A DNA stretch of 15,205 nt from positions 1 through 15,205 of the forward strand of contig JAEZQD010000124.1 in NCBI GenBank assembly GCA_023413185.1, read 5' to 3'. Below are positions 6,366-14,062 of the stretch, piece by piece; position 1 is the stretch's first letter, and each line of letters starts with the position of its first letter. A model generated the notes under the pieces. The model searched no databases. It was not told the origin of the DNA and saw nothing but the letters and a program-made list of their open reading frames with translations. The position numbers and the translations under genes are program-made. This DNA comes from Bacillota bacterium. GTDB taxonomy: Bacteria; Bacillota; Clostridia; Oscillospirales; Ruminococcaceae.

Positions 6366-8699
6366 TCAGAGGTTGTTGTCTAATACGTTTTGTTGCTTTT
6401 GTAAAATCTCTTGTTGCAAAACCGGTTTGCTGTACAGGTACCCTTGGAAGTGGGCGCATCCCCTGCTGCGCAAAAAGCTTGCCTGAAACTGGTTTTCTAC
6501 GCCTTCGGCAATAATCTTAAGGTGCAGCTTGCCCGCAAGCACTATGATGGTGTCAATAATCGCGGAGGTTTCCATATCGCTGCCGATGGAACTGACAAAC
6601 GAACGGTCGATTTTAAGCTCATCCATCGGAAAATCGTGCAGATAGGTAAGCGACGAATAGCCTGTGCCGAAATCGTCTAGCGAGACTGCAATGCCAAGCG
6701 TTCGGAATTGATGCAGCATACTCTTTAGACTGTTTTTGTCGTTAATAAATGCCGACTCGGTAATCTCCAGCACCAATCGCTGTGGGGGAAGCCCGGACTG
6801 CTCGAGCGCGCTTAATACCTCACCGACAAACTCGGGGTTCTTCACCTGCTGCGCAGAGATGTTAATCGACACCGTCCATGGCAATATCCATTCCATCGCA
6901 TCCATACATGCCTTTTGCAGTACCCATCGACCGATTTCAATAATCTTGCCGCTCTGTTCCGCAAACGGGATGAACTCAGCCGGGGGTATCATCCCCTTCT
7001 CGGGATGCTCCCAGCGAAGGAGTGCTTCCGCCCCCACGATTTCGCCCGTTTCGGCGTTGACCTGCGGCTGATAGCGCAGAGAAAACTCGCGGTTTATTAA
7101 CGCCCTGCCTAGGTCGTTTATGATGCTAAGGCGGCTAAGGAATCTCTGTGCCATGTGGGGCTCGTACCGTCGAACAATGTTGTTGCCATCCGCCTTTGCC
7201 GCTGTGAGCGCAAGGTCCGCACACTGAAACAGGCTTTCCACGTCCACCGCGTGGTGGGGATAAAACGCCACACCCGCGTTGATATCGGCTACAACTTCAT
7301 CCCCGTCCAACACAATCGGCTCACACAACATATCGACCAATCTGTTTGCAATGTAATTGACGTCGCACTCCCCGTGCAGGTTGATGAGGATGGCGTATTC
7401 GTCACGACCCATCCGTGCGGAGATTGCGTCACACTCTTTGCATTCCAGCAGCCTCCGCCCAAAGGAGGAAATAATAAAGTCGCCCGCCTCCTGCCCACGG
7501 GTAGTTTTTAGGAGTTTAAAATTGGTCATCTCGACCAAAACAAGCCCGAGTCTCGCAGCCTCTCCAGTTGTTTGCATCACCTCACCCACCATCTGAGTAA
7601 AGCGGTGTCGGTTATACAGCCCGCTCAACAGATCGTGCGTTGCCTGCCAATGGAGTGTTTCTTCGTTATGTCTTATCTGCTTGAGCATAGCATTGGTGTG
7701 TTCGGCAAGTACCGTCACCTCGTCGTGCCCGGGCATGGAAACCACTCGGGTTATGTCCTTGCCTGTAGCAACGTTATCCACAAACCGGCTGAGCTTTTTG
7801 ATGCGGAACAGAATGGTGTGGTTAAACAAACCGACAATGGCAAAGGAGATTACCCCGATAATTAAGATGGAGGCCGCAACAATGACCTGCATGAAACCGA
7901 TACCGAAGCGGTAAGAGTCCCGCGATAACGTAAGGTGGACTTCAATCGCCGTATCGGTCAGCCTGTCGTACAGAACATTGGAGGCTTCAATCGTATCTCC
8001 TCGTGTTGTGGTCACAAGCTGGGCGGGATCAAACCGGAACGCCTTGTCTTCTATATTACAGGTATGAGTCTTGCGTGGATGAATGTTTACCGAAACCTGC
8101 ACACCCAGAATGCTGCTCATATCCTGCATAAACTCATCGCTTAAGTACCGCGCCATAATAAGGTAGCCCGAGGATTTTGTCTTGTCTGTTGTCGTAATGG
8201 GCATCCCCGCAATCATTAAAAAGTGGTCGTCGATGACGGTAAGACCCAGATACGTCTCGTCAAAGGATAAAGCGCCCGTCTTGCATTTGTCTGTTATTCG
8301 CCGAAGCAGCTCCCCCTTTTCTCTGCTTTGTACCGACTGCTCCACCCCTTCGGCGTTTAAGTATACCAGGTTTGCGTTTTCATTAAAAAAAATGATATAG
8401 TTTATCTCAAGGTTTGATAGTGAACTCCCCGTCAGCTCATGGATCACATATTGCTTATCTGGGTTGCTGATAAACTGAAATGCGGTATCGTTTTGCGCTC
8501 GGTCCGAAAGAGTCTGCATCATAGCCCGCCCCTCGGCGCGCAGCAGCAAGGTCGCATTTTCGTAGCTTCTCACGATATCGCGCTGTTCTTCCTGCTTAAT
8601 GTACTCAAATGCAACGATGTTAATCAACGTGATAACCGAAAGGGTGACCATCGACATGCCGATTACCATAATCAGCAACAGCTTTTGTCCCAACTTCAC
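6366..8699 (-). CDS. Membrane sensor with CHASE4-like, HAMP, degenerate GGDEF and intact EAL domains (c-di-GMP phosphodiesterase)
   Basis: The protein has 777 residues. A first membrane helix (about 7-32) and a second (about 270-292) enclose an extracytoplasmic domain resembling CHASE4. A HAMP-like linker follows (about 293-343). The GGDEF domain (355-512) keeps DLLSGLYNR, but its signature is GRDEY (431-435) and the metal-binding aspartate region reads LVLVEMTNFKLL, so cyclase activity is doubtful. The EAL domain (about 528-765) has EALLRW (558-563), SINIS, LEITES, DDFGTGYSS (675-683), ELKIDR and AEGVEN, and appears catalytically complete. The likely role is c-di-GMP hydrolysis controlled by an external signal, with GGDEF perhaps a GTP sensor. 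It begins with GTG at 8699, preceded by GAGGGGA, and is a single-gene unit with its own promoter and terminator. Confidence 0.92.
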   Translation of the reverse strand: MKLGQKLLLIMVIGMSMVTLSVITLINIVAFEYIKQEEQRDIVRSYENATLLLRAEGRAMMQTLSDRAQNDTAFQFISNPDKQYVIHELTGSSLSNLEINYIIFFNENANLVYLNAEGVEQSVQSREKGELLRRITDKCKTGALSFDETYLGLTVIDDHFLMIAGMPITTTDKTKSSGYLIMARYLSDEFMQDMSSILGVQVSVNIHPRKTHTCNIEDKAFRFDPAQLVTTTRGDTIEASNVLYDRLTDTAIEVHLTLSRDSYRFGIGFMQVIVAASILIIGVISFAIVGLFNHTILFRIKKLSRFVDNVATGKDITRVVSMPGHDEVTVLAEHTNAMLKQIRHNEETLHWQATHDLLSGLYNRHRFTQMVGEVMQTTGEAARLGLVLVEMTNFKLLKTTRGQEAGDFIISSFGRRLLECKECDAISARMGRDEYAILINLHGECDVNYIANRLVDMLCEPIVLDGDEVVADINAGVAFYPHHAVDVESLFQCADLALTAAKADGNNIVRRYEPHMAQRFLSRLSIINDLGRALINREFSLRYQPQVNAETGEIVGAEALLRWEHPEKGMIPPAEFIPFAEQSGKIIEIGRWVLQKACMDAMEWILPWTVSINISAQQVKNPEFVGEVLSALEQSGLPPQRLVLEITESAFINDKNSLKSMLHQFRTLGIAVSLDDFGTGYSSLTYLHDFPMDELKIDRSFVSSIGSDMETSAIIDTIIVLAGKLHLKIIAEGVENQFQASFLRSRGCAHFQGYLYSKPVLQQEILQKQQNVLDNNL

Positions 8700-8732
8700 A
8701 ATATCGTCCCCTCACCATCGTTGTTTGTCTAC

Positions 8733-8761
8733 ATTATATACAATTTTACTGCGTTATTCAA
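8733..8761 (-). promoter_or_regulatory. Promoter of the GGDEF/EAL gene
   Basis: On the minus strand TTGAAT (8761-8756) and a perfect TATAAT (8738-8733) are 17 bases apart. The transcript would begin near 8726, leaving a leader of about 27 bases before the GTG start. Confidence 0.75.
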
Positions 8762-8804
8762 CCAATTTCACCGTATTTTGCTGATTATCCTTTCGTTTAA
8801 CTAA

Positions 8805-8844
8805 AATAGCCGAACAGCATGCCACGGCGTGCTGTTCGGCTATT
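8805..8844 (-). terminator. Terminator of the potABCD operon
   Basis: The arms 8805-8819 and 8830-8844 pair perfectly over 15 bases, and the stem can extend a few pairs into the loop. On the minus strand the stem ends in ATTTTAG, a T-rich tail; the plus strand lacks one. It is 39 bases after the potD stop and keeps potABCD transcripts out of the GGDEF/EAL gene. Confidence 0.9.
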
Positions 8845-8883
8845 CCAAACTTTTCTATTAAATTAAAGGTGTTTTTGAATGTG

Positions 8884-10092
8884 TCAGTAGTTTTGGCGGC
8901 TCTTTTTTGCCTTTCTGTATAGCGGCAGTCCCACCGCCACCGCGATGGCAACCGCAAGCAGCACAACAATCACCCAGCTGCTGCTCTTTGCGTTTGCGCC
9001 GAGCAGTTCGGTCCACAGGCTGTCAATCAAGGCATTGGTTTCGTCCGATAGGTTGACGAAGCTCTCGGTTTTATCTAAAACCTCCTGGGGCGGGTAGGCG
9101 ATTGTGTTGGCTGTGATTTCGGGGTCGAGCGCCTCATACGCCTGTGCGTGCGGGGTGGAATAGCCGATGTACTCACAGTTGGCTACAGCGATATCGGTCT
9201 CGGTCATAAAGTTAATATACAGCTCCGCTGCCTGTTTGTTGGGCGAGCCCTTGGGGATACACATGGCGTCAACAAAGCGATTGGTTCCCTCCTCGGGTAC
9301 CGCCCACGCAAGGCTTGGGTTGGTTTCAATCATGGTTACGGCATCGCCCGCATAGTACGGTGCGAGTGCTGCTTCACCGCCCTGCATCTTATCGAAGATC
9401 TCGTCCATAACATAGGACTGCACAAGGGGCTTTTGCTTTTTGAGCTCGTCGCCGGCCGCGCGAAGCTCCTCCTCGCTTTCGGTATTAAGCGAGTACCCCA
9501 GGCGCAACAACGAAACGCCGAATGCATCGCGGGAGTTGGAGAACATCAAAATCTTGCCGCTGTATTCGCTGTCCCACAGGATATCCCAGCCAGTGACGGG
9601 CTTTGTGACCATCTCGGTGTTATAGATGATGCCCACCGTCCCCCACATATAGGGCACACTGTACCGGTTGCCGGGGTCGTAGTTAGGGTCTTTGAACTCG
9701 TCCATAATCATTGAGAAGTTGGGAATTAACGAAAAATCGAGCGGTTCAAGCATATCCTCTTTGATCATACGGCTAATCATATAGTCGGATGGAATGATGA
9801 CATCGTACTGCGAGCCGCCGCTTTTGAGCTTTGCGTAAAGCTCCTCGTTGGAGGCAAAGGTGGAATACTGCACCTTAATGCCGGTGAGCTGCTCGAACTC
9901 GGCATTGATGTTTACGGATTCGTCCGAGCCGTCGGAGATATACTCGCCCCAGTTATAGACGTTTAGTGTGATACCCTGACCCTCAAGGGCTGTGTAAACA
10001 TCGCTGCTTGCGACGGTAACCTCGGCCATAACGGGCACGGCGCACACCAAGGCAAGGCAGGCGGCGGCAACAACACATACAAACCGTTTCAT
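8884..10092 (-). CDS. potD: Spermidine/putrescine ABC transporter substrate-binding protein PotD with a C-terminal membrane anchor
   Basis: This 402-residue protein captures polyamines outside the membrane and hands them to PotBC. Residues 1-23 are a signal peptide ending PVMA before EV, consistent with signal peptidase I; no lipobox cysteine is present. The mature part begins with LNVYNWGEYI, typical of PotD, and continues with IIPSDYMISRM, SRDAFGVSLLRLGYS, NRFVDAMCIPKGSPNK and EYIGYSTPH, which match the PotD binding cleft region. After a spacer, residues 373-392 form a hydrophobic helix followed by basic residues (YRKAKKSRQNY), i.e. a C-terminal anchor. The start ATG overlaps the potC stop (ATGA). 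AAGGAG lies about ten bases upstream. PotD is certain; spermidine versus putrescine preference cannot be told. Confidence 0.94.
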   Translation of the reverse strand: MKRFVCVVAAACLALVCAVPVMAEVTVASSDVYTALEGQGITLNVYNWGEYISDGSDESVNINAEFEQLTGIKVQYSTFASNEELYAKLKSGGSQYDVIIPSDYMISRMIKEDMLEPLDFSLIPNFSMIMDEFKDPNYDPGNRYSVPYMWGTVGIIYNTEMVTKPVTGWDILWDSEYSGKILMFSNSRDAFGVSLLRLGYSLNTESEEELRAAGDELKKQKPLVQSYVMDEIFDKMQGGEAALAPYYAGDAVTMIETNPSLAWAVPEEGTNRFVDAMCIPKGSPNKQAAELYINFMTETDIAVANCEYIGYSTPHAQAYEALDPEITANTIAYPPQEVLDKTESFVNLSDETNALIDSLWTELLGANAKSSSWVIVVLLAVAIAVAVGLPLYRKAKKSRQNY

Positions 10093-10889
10093 ATTCTCTC
10101 GGTCTCCTTCTTTATTCTTTTTCGATAGATGTTTGCATCCTTAATATTCATAATGATAAGGACGGTTAGTACAATAACGAAGATAATAGCGGACAGGGCG
10201 TTGATCTCGGGGCTCACTTTCTTGCGCGTCATCGAAAAGATGGTGATTGGTAGGGTCTGCGAGCTGGGTCCGCTTGTAAAGTAACTGATGACAAAGTCAT
10301 CGATGGAATAGGTAAACGCCATTAAGAATCCCGTTACCACGCCGGGCATGATCTGGGGGAGCACCACCTTGAAAAATGCTTGTGTGCGGTCGCAGCCCAA
10401 ATCCTGCGCCGCCTCGTAAAGGTGTCCGTCCATCTGACGGAGCTTTGGCATGACGTTTAGAATGACATACGGGATGCTAAAGGTAATATGGGCAATAATC
10501 AGCGTGGCATACCCAAGGCTAATGCCCGCAAACACAAACAACAGCATCAGCGAAACGCCGGTGACAATCTCGGGATTGATAACCGGCAGATAGGTTACGT
10601 TAATCACCGCGGCGCGCAGCTTTTTATTCATCGAGTTGATGCCAACCGCGGCAAGGGTGCCGAGCATGGTTGCAATGACGGACGAAACGGCCGCGACAAT
10701 CAGGGTGTTGACTAAAGATGAGATAATCGTTTCGTTCTGGAACAGGCGCGCATACCACTCAAGGGTAAAGCCCGTCCATACATTGCGGCTTTTAGACGAG
10801 TTAAATGAAAAGATGATAAGTACCGCGATGGGCGCATATAAGAACAGATAAACAAGACCCACATAGATACGGGACATTGTTTTGGACAT
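10089..10889 (-). CDS. potC: Spermidine/putrescine ABC transporter permease PotC
   Basis: The 266-residue inner-membrane permease has about six membrane helices. The EAA loop that contacts the ATPase is present as EAAQDLGCDRTQAFF, then VVLPQIMPG (159-183). The start at ATG 10889 is set by GGAGG nine bases upstream; a longer in-frame version from a TTG at 10937 would add 16 residues, including MRIATITTQCKRRW, that look non-native. It follows potB by 54 bases and overlaps potD by four bases, so coupling to potD is likely. It forms the channel with PotB. Confidence 0.94.
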   Translation of the reverse strand: MSKTMSRIYVGLVYLFLYAPIAVLIIFSFNSSKSRNVWTGFTLEWYARLFQNETIISSLVNTLIVAAVSSVIATMLGTLAAVGINSMNKKLRAAVINVTYLPVINPEIVTGVSLMLLFVFAGISLGYATLIIAHITFSIPYVILNVMPKLRQMDGHLYEAAQDLGCDRTQAFFKVVLPQIMPGVVTGFLMAFTYSIDDFVISYFTSGPSSQTLPITIFSMTRKKVSPEINALSAIIFVIVLTVLIIMNIKDANIYRKRIKKETERI

Positions 10890-10898
10890 CGGTGCCCA

Positions 10899-10903
10899 CC
10901 TCC
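10899..10903 (-). promoter_or_regulatory. Ribosome binding site that fixes the potC start
   Basis: GGAGG on the minus strand nine bases before the ATG at 10889; it would lie inside the longer reading. Confidence 0.75.
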
Positions 10904-10943
10904 GTTTGCATTGTGTAGTTATAGTTGCTATGCGCAAAATAGC

Positions 10944-11762
10944 CTAAAGAATCATGCTCTCCATATCCTCTTCACTTGCATCGAACTGGTTCATAATCGC
11001 GATGCACAGAAGGATGATTACCATCAGCACAAGGGATATGGCGGCGCCAAGCTGTGGGTTATAGGCGTTGCCGAGAAATTGAAGGTCAATCAGGTCGCCG
11101 ATGAGCAGATTTCCGCCGCCGCCGAGCATCTTTGAGATAACAAAGGTGCTGACCGAAGGCACAAACACCATCGTAATCCCTGTGGTTATACCGGGGATAC
11201 TAAGCGGGATAACGACACGGTTGAATACCCCGATTGTGTTGGCGCCCAGATCCTGCGCCGCTTCAACGACGCTTTTATCAATCTTAGTCATGACCGAGTA
11301 GAGCGGCAGAATCATAAACGGCAGATAGTTGTACACCATACCCAGCACCACCGCTCCCGGGGTGTTTATCAGTTCAAACGGTCCTATGCCAAACAATCCG
11401 AACAGCCGATTTATCAGCCCGTTGTTCTCTAAAATCGTCATCCACGCATAGGTGCGAAGCAAAAAGTTCATCCACATCGGCAGCATGATGAGCATAATCA
11501 TCAAATTCTGCCCGCCCGGCTCCGCACGCGAGATGATATACGAGAGCGGATAGCCCACCGCAAGACAGATGGCGGTGGCGATTGCCGCAAGCCACAGCGA
11601 GCGAAGCAGCACGGGGGTGTAGTCCGCGACGCGAATAATGTTATCCAAGGTAAATGCGCCTTTTGAATCGGTAAACGCAAACAGCGCAACCAAAAACAGC
11701 GGCACGATAATAAACAAAACAGCCCATACAAGGTAGGGCGCGGCCGGAGAACGTGCTTTCAT
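10944..11762 (-). CDS. potB: Spermidine/putrescine ABC transporter permease PotB
   Basis: The 272-residue permease has about six membrane helices, starting with residues 8-31. The EAA loop is EAAQDLGANTIGVFNRVVIP and then LSIPG (167-191). Its start at ATG 11762 is supported by AAAGGG eight bases upstream. A 290-residue reading from ATG 11816 would add a proline/arginine-rich stretch with no family counterpart. It is the partner of PotC. The gap to potA is 86 bases, without a clear promoter or terminator. Conserved gene order A-B-C-D supports the assignment. Confidence 0.93.
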   Translation of the reverse strand: MKARSPAAPYLVWAVLFIIVPLFLVALFAFTDSKGAFTLDNIIRVADYTPVLLRSLWLAAIATAICLAVGYPLSYIISRAEPGGQNLMIMLIMLPMWMNFLLRTYAWMTILENNGLINRLFGLFGIGPFELINTPGAVVLGMVYNYLPFMILPLYSVMTKIDKSVVEAAQDLGANTIGVFNRVVIPLSIPGITTGITMVFVPSVSTFVISKMLGGGGNLLIGDLIDLQFLGNAYNPQLGAAISLVLMVIILLCIAIMNQFDASEEDMESMIL

Positions 11763-11770
11763 TGGTCTGA

Positions 11771-11776
11771 CCCTTT
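11771..11776 (-). promoter_or_regulatory. Ribosome binding site that fixes the potB start
   Basis: AAAGGG on the minus strand eight bases before ATG 11762, within a purine-rich run. Confidence 0.6.
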
Positions 11777-11848
11777 CCTTTCCGGCACATGGCGGCGAAT
11801 ATCGACGCGGTGCCATGAAAAACGAGGTGCTTGCAGCGGATTAACCCG

Positions 11849-12901
11849 TTAGTCCTGAGGATCCTTCTTTCTCATGATGTGGATATCCTCGGGAGTGATA
11901 TTCATGCCGATGATGCTGCCCGGCTCTTCAAACGTCGTGGAATGAATCATCCACTTGTAACCGCAGCCGTTTACAATCATCTCGTAGTGTACACCTTTAA
12001 AGGTGACCGTTTCCACCACGCCGGAAAGATGCCCCACAATCTGCGGCACAACCTTAATATCCTCGGGGCGGATGACAACATCCACCAGTTCGTTGCGCTC
12101 AAAGCCCATATCCACACAGGTGAAGGATGAACCCGCGAACTCGACAAGAAAATCCTTAACCATAATGCCGTCGATGATATTGCTTTCGCCGATAAAATCC
12201 GCCACAAAGGCGTTAATCGGCTCGTTGTAGATATCCTGCGGTGTGCCGATCTGCTGAATCTCACCGTTGTTCATGACCACAACGGTGTCGGACATGGTAA
12301 GCGCCTCTTCCTGGTCGTGGGTGACGTAGACAAACGTAATCTCAAGGCTCTTTTGGATGCGCTTGAGCTCGGTTTGCATCTCCTTGCGCAGCTTTAAATC
12401 GAGCGCGCCCAGGGGCTCGTCCAGCAGCAGTACCTTTGGATGGTTCACAAGGGCACGTGCTATCGCGACGCGCTGCTGCTGACCACCGGAAAGGTTCTTT
12501 ACGTTGCGATGTTCAAAGCCCTTTAAGCCCACCAGCTCGAGCATCTCGCGCACGCGGACGGTAATCTCCTTTTGCGGGAGCTTTTGCACCCGAAGACCGA
12601 ACGCAACGTTCTCAAACACATTCAGATGCGGAAAAAGAGCGTAGCGCTGAAACACGGTATTGACATGACGCTTGTACGGCGGCATGCCGTTGATACGCTG
12701 TGAACCAAAAAAAAGATCCCCCTCGTTTTGATCCACGAAGCCGCCGATGATGCGCAGCGTAGTCGTTTTGCCGCAGCCCGACGGTCCGAGCAGCGTTACA
12801 AACTCCTTGTCGTGAATATCGAGGTTGATTCCCTTTAGAACGCGTTCGCCGTCAAACTCCACCACAATATCCTTGAGCTTGACGATTACATTATTATCCA
12901 T
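11849..12901 (-). CDS. potA: Spermidine/putrescine ABC transporter ATP-binding protein PotA
   Basis: This 350-residue ATPase powers polyamine uptake as a dimer below PotBC. Walker A is GPSGCGKT (39-46), the Q-loop residue is Q85, the ABC signature is LSGGQQQRVAIARAL (137-151), Walker B is VLLLDEP (157-163), the D-loop is GALD (165-168) and the switch histidine is H195 in VTHDQEEA. Residues from about 235 to the end form the regulatory TOBE-type domain, with VIRPEDIKV typical of it. All catalytic residues are intact. It is the first gene of the operon; the ATG follows a GGGGG by ten bases and is preceded by a long structured leader. Related maltose and iron ATPases share these motifs, but the PotB, PotC and PotD neighbours settle the substrate class. 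Confidence 0.95.
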   Translation of the reverse strand: MDNNVIVKLKDIVVEFDGERVLKGINLDIHDKEFVTLLGPSGCGKTTTLRIIGGFVDQNEGDLFFGSQRINGMPPYKRHVNTVFQRYALFPHLNVFENVAFGLRVQKLPQKEITVRVREMLELVGLKGFEHRNVKNLSGGQQQRVAIARALVNHPKVLLLDEPLGALDLKLRKEMQTELKRIQKSLEITFVYVTHDQEEALTMSDTVVVMNNGEIQQIGTPQDIYNEPINAFVADFIGESNIIDGIMVKDFLVEFAGSSFTCVDMGFERNELVDVVIRPEDIKVVPQIVGHLSGVVETVTFKGVHYEMIVNGCGYKWMIHSTTFEEPGSIIGMNITPEDIHIMRKKDPQD

Positions 12902-13109
12902 GTATCTGCATCCCCCTTTGCGGATTTAGGCGCAAAAACATCTGGTTTGCGCCCACAGCACCTTTTGAAACCGCTACCCCGCAAAAGGCTTTTGCCAAAA
13001 TACAACTCTTTTGGCTTTATTAGCGGAACATACGACGCTGTTGTTCTTTCGTTGGCTGTAATCGGTAAGTATATTAGTTTTTTTCGTGTTACAGATGCAA
13101 AAAGCAACA
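12902..13109 (-). promoter_or_regulatory. Structured 5' leader of potABCD, candidate cis-regulatory RNA
   Basis: About 208 bases lie between the predicted transcript start and potA. On the minus strand several perfect pairings are visible. CCGCTA (13026-13021) pairs with TAGCGG (12976-12971). GCCAAAA (13015-13009) pairs with TTTTGGC (13000-12994) inside it. CCTTTTG (12988-12982), also inside, pairs with CAAAAGG (12967-12961) outside, a pseudoknot topology. GGCGCAAA (12953-12946) pairs with TTTGCGCC (12936-12929). A further perfect pairing, TTTGCGG (12985-12979) with CCGCAAA (12923-12917) next to the ribosome site, excludes the CCTTTTG helix. No T-tract follows, so translational control is more likely than termination. 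I do not recognise a known riboswitch class. The RNA role is inferred. Confidence 0.45.
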
Positions 13110-13115
13110 ATTAAA

Positions 13116-13144
13116 AATATAAAGGGTATCATAGCAAATGTCAA
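13116..13144 (-). promoter_or_regulatory. Promoter of potABCD
   Basis: On the minus strand TTGACA (13144-13139) and TATATT (13121-13116) are separated by 17 bases. A transcript would start near 13109. Confidence 0.8.
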
Positions 13145-13300
13145 TGATTTTCCCTGAATTTTTTCAATTTATATTAAAATAAACACTTTCTCGCAATTAT
13201 CGTGTTGCCATCCGCGAAATGCTCTGCAATTCTCGAAATTACTCTTATATTCTTGAATATCCTTGTGCTGCATTCATTCTTAGTTTGCGTTAGCACGAAA

Positions 13301-13324
13301 ACCCAAATTGCGACCCAAATTGCG
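13301..13324. repeat. Two tandem copies of a 12-base unit
   Basis: ACCCAAATTGCG occurs twice, head to tail and without a mismatch, at 13301-13312 and 13313-13324. It lies between the divergent potABCD and tetR promoters. It may be a protein-binding pair, or a slippage duplication. Confidence 0.75.
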
Positions 13325-13408
13325 TGTTATTTCATGTGAATTTGAAAACATCTAGGATAACTCATCACACACCCGACACCGCAAAACTAAAAAGCGGAAT
13401 AATATGCC

Positions 13409-13437
13409 TTGACAAATTCGAGCAAGTTCGTTATATT
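13409..13437 (+). promoter_or_regulatory. Promoter of the TetR/CPBP operon
   Basis: TTGACA (13409-13414) and TATATT (13432-13437) are 17 bases apart. The start of transcription, near 13444, falls inside the adjacent palindrome. Confidence 0.82.
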
Positions 13438-13466
13438 AAGCATGTGCTCAATGAGCAGATGCTTAA
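13436..13466. promoter_or_regulatory. 31-base near-perfect palindrome, likely TetR operator
   Basis: The half-sites TTAAGCATGTGCTCA (13436-13450) and TGAGCAGATGCTTAA (13452-13466) are reverse complements except at one position, around a central A. The palindrome overlaps the end of the -10 box and the transcript start, 15 bases before the tetR ATG. This placement fits autorepression by the TetR-family protein encoded next to it. Confidence 0.75.
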
Positions 13467-13481
13467 CGAAAGAGGTGAATC

Positions 13482-14060
13482 ATGAACAGGGACGAACAGG
13501 CATACGCGCGGCGTAACCAAATATTGACCATTGCCCTTGAGCAGTTTATTGCAAAGGGTTTTTACGGTACATCAACAAGAGAAATTGCAAAAATAGCAGG
13601 CATGAGCTCGGGATTAATGTTTCATTATTTTAAAAGCAAGGAGGCTCTGTATGAATGTTTGATTGAAATTGGTTGTGAAAAGATGGTGTTTGATTTAACG
13701 ACTGCGGCCCAAAACCCGCTCAAATATCTTTCCGAGATGGTATCTAGTACTTTGCATGAACTCCAAAACAACCCTTTATTCGCACAGATGTTTGTGTTTA
13801 TGGATATGGCTCACCATACCAAGGAGGTATCTGCACGTGCAAACACGCTGCTTTTTGAACATGACATTGCAAACCAGTGTATCCCTATCATCATTAAGGG
13901 GCAGCAGTTGGGACAGTTACGGAGCGGCGACCCCCATGCGCTAACGGTTGCTTTCTTTGGCGCTATTCAAGGCATTGCGCAGGAGGTTGCAAGAGTACCT
14001 GGAACACCGGTTCCAGAAATACAATGGATTTTAGACATTATTAGAAAAGGCGGAGATTAA
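13482..14060 (+). CDS. TetR/AcrR-family transcriptional regulator
   Basis: The 192-residue protein has the usual TetR length. The N-terminal DNA-binding domain reads RRNQILTIALEQFIAKGFYGTS-type (10-31), then TREIAKIAGMSSGLMFHYF (32-50), a helix-turn-helix, then KSKEALYECL. The rest is an all-helical ligand-binding domain of divergent sequence; no ligand can be named. An AGAGGTGA ribosome site precedes the ATG. The stop is two bases before the CPBP gene, so the regulator and protease form an operon, and the palindrome over their promoter suggests self-control. Base composition is visibly more AT-rich than the potABCD genes. Whether it also acts on the divergent potABCD promoter, about 300 bases away, is unknown. 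Confidence 0.92.
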   Translation: MNRDEQAYARRNQILTIALEQFIAKGFYGTSTREIAKIAGMSSGLMFHYFKSKEALYECLIEIGCEKMVFDLTTAAQNPLKYLSEMVSSTLHELQNNPLFAQMFVFMDMAHHTKEVSARANTLLFEHDIANQCIPIIIKGQQLGQLRSGDPHALTVAFFGAIQGIAQEVARVPGTPVPEIQWILDIIRKGGD

Positions 14061-14062
14061 CA

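Larger units (their letters stand above)
12902..13481. other. Divergent intergenic region between potABCD and the TetR/CPBP operon
   Basis: These 580 bases hold the potABCD leader and promoter, then about 265 AT-rich bases without a gene (13145-13408) that include a 12-base tandem repeat, then the tetR promoter and palindrome. No conserved small protein or RNA was recognised in the central part. Confidence 0.7.

Noticed and set aside
9148..9714. A 188-codon open frame on the plus strand opposite potD
   Set aside because: It lies wholly within potD, has no family resemblance or ribosome site, and is explained by the codon composition of the real gene. The same applies to the frames opposite patB (5899-6459) and inside the MetB/MetC-type gene (4201-4656).
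11763..11816. Longer potB reading starting at ATG 11816
   Set aside because: The added 18 residues are proline/arginine-rich and unlike PotB, and the ribosome site at 11771-11776 fits the inner ATG.
12902..13109. Guanidine (ykkC) or preQ1 riboswitch in the potABCD leader
   Set aside because: The conserved sequence blocks of these classes are not seen; the region is reported only as an unclassified structured leader.
13265..13296. Weak hairpin GTGCT...AGCAC in the potABCD-tetR intergenic region
   Set aside because: Only five pairs with a 22-base loop and no T-tract; indistinguishable from chance.
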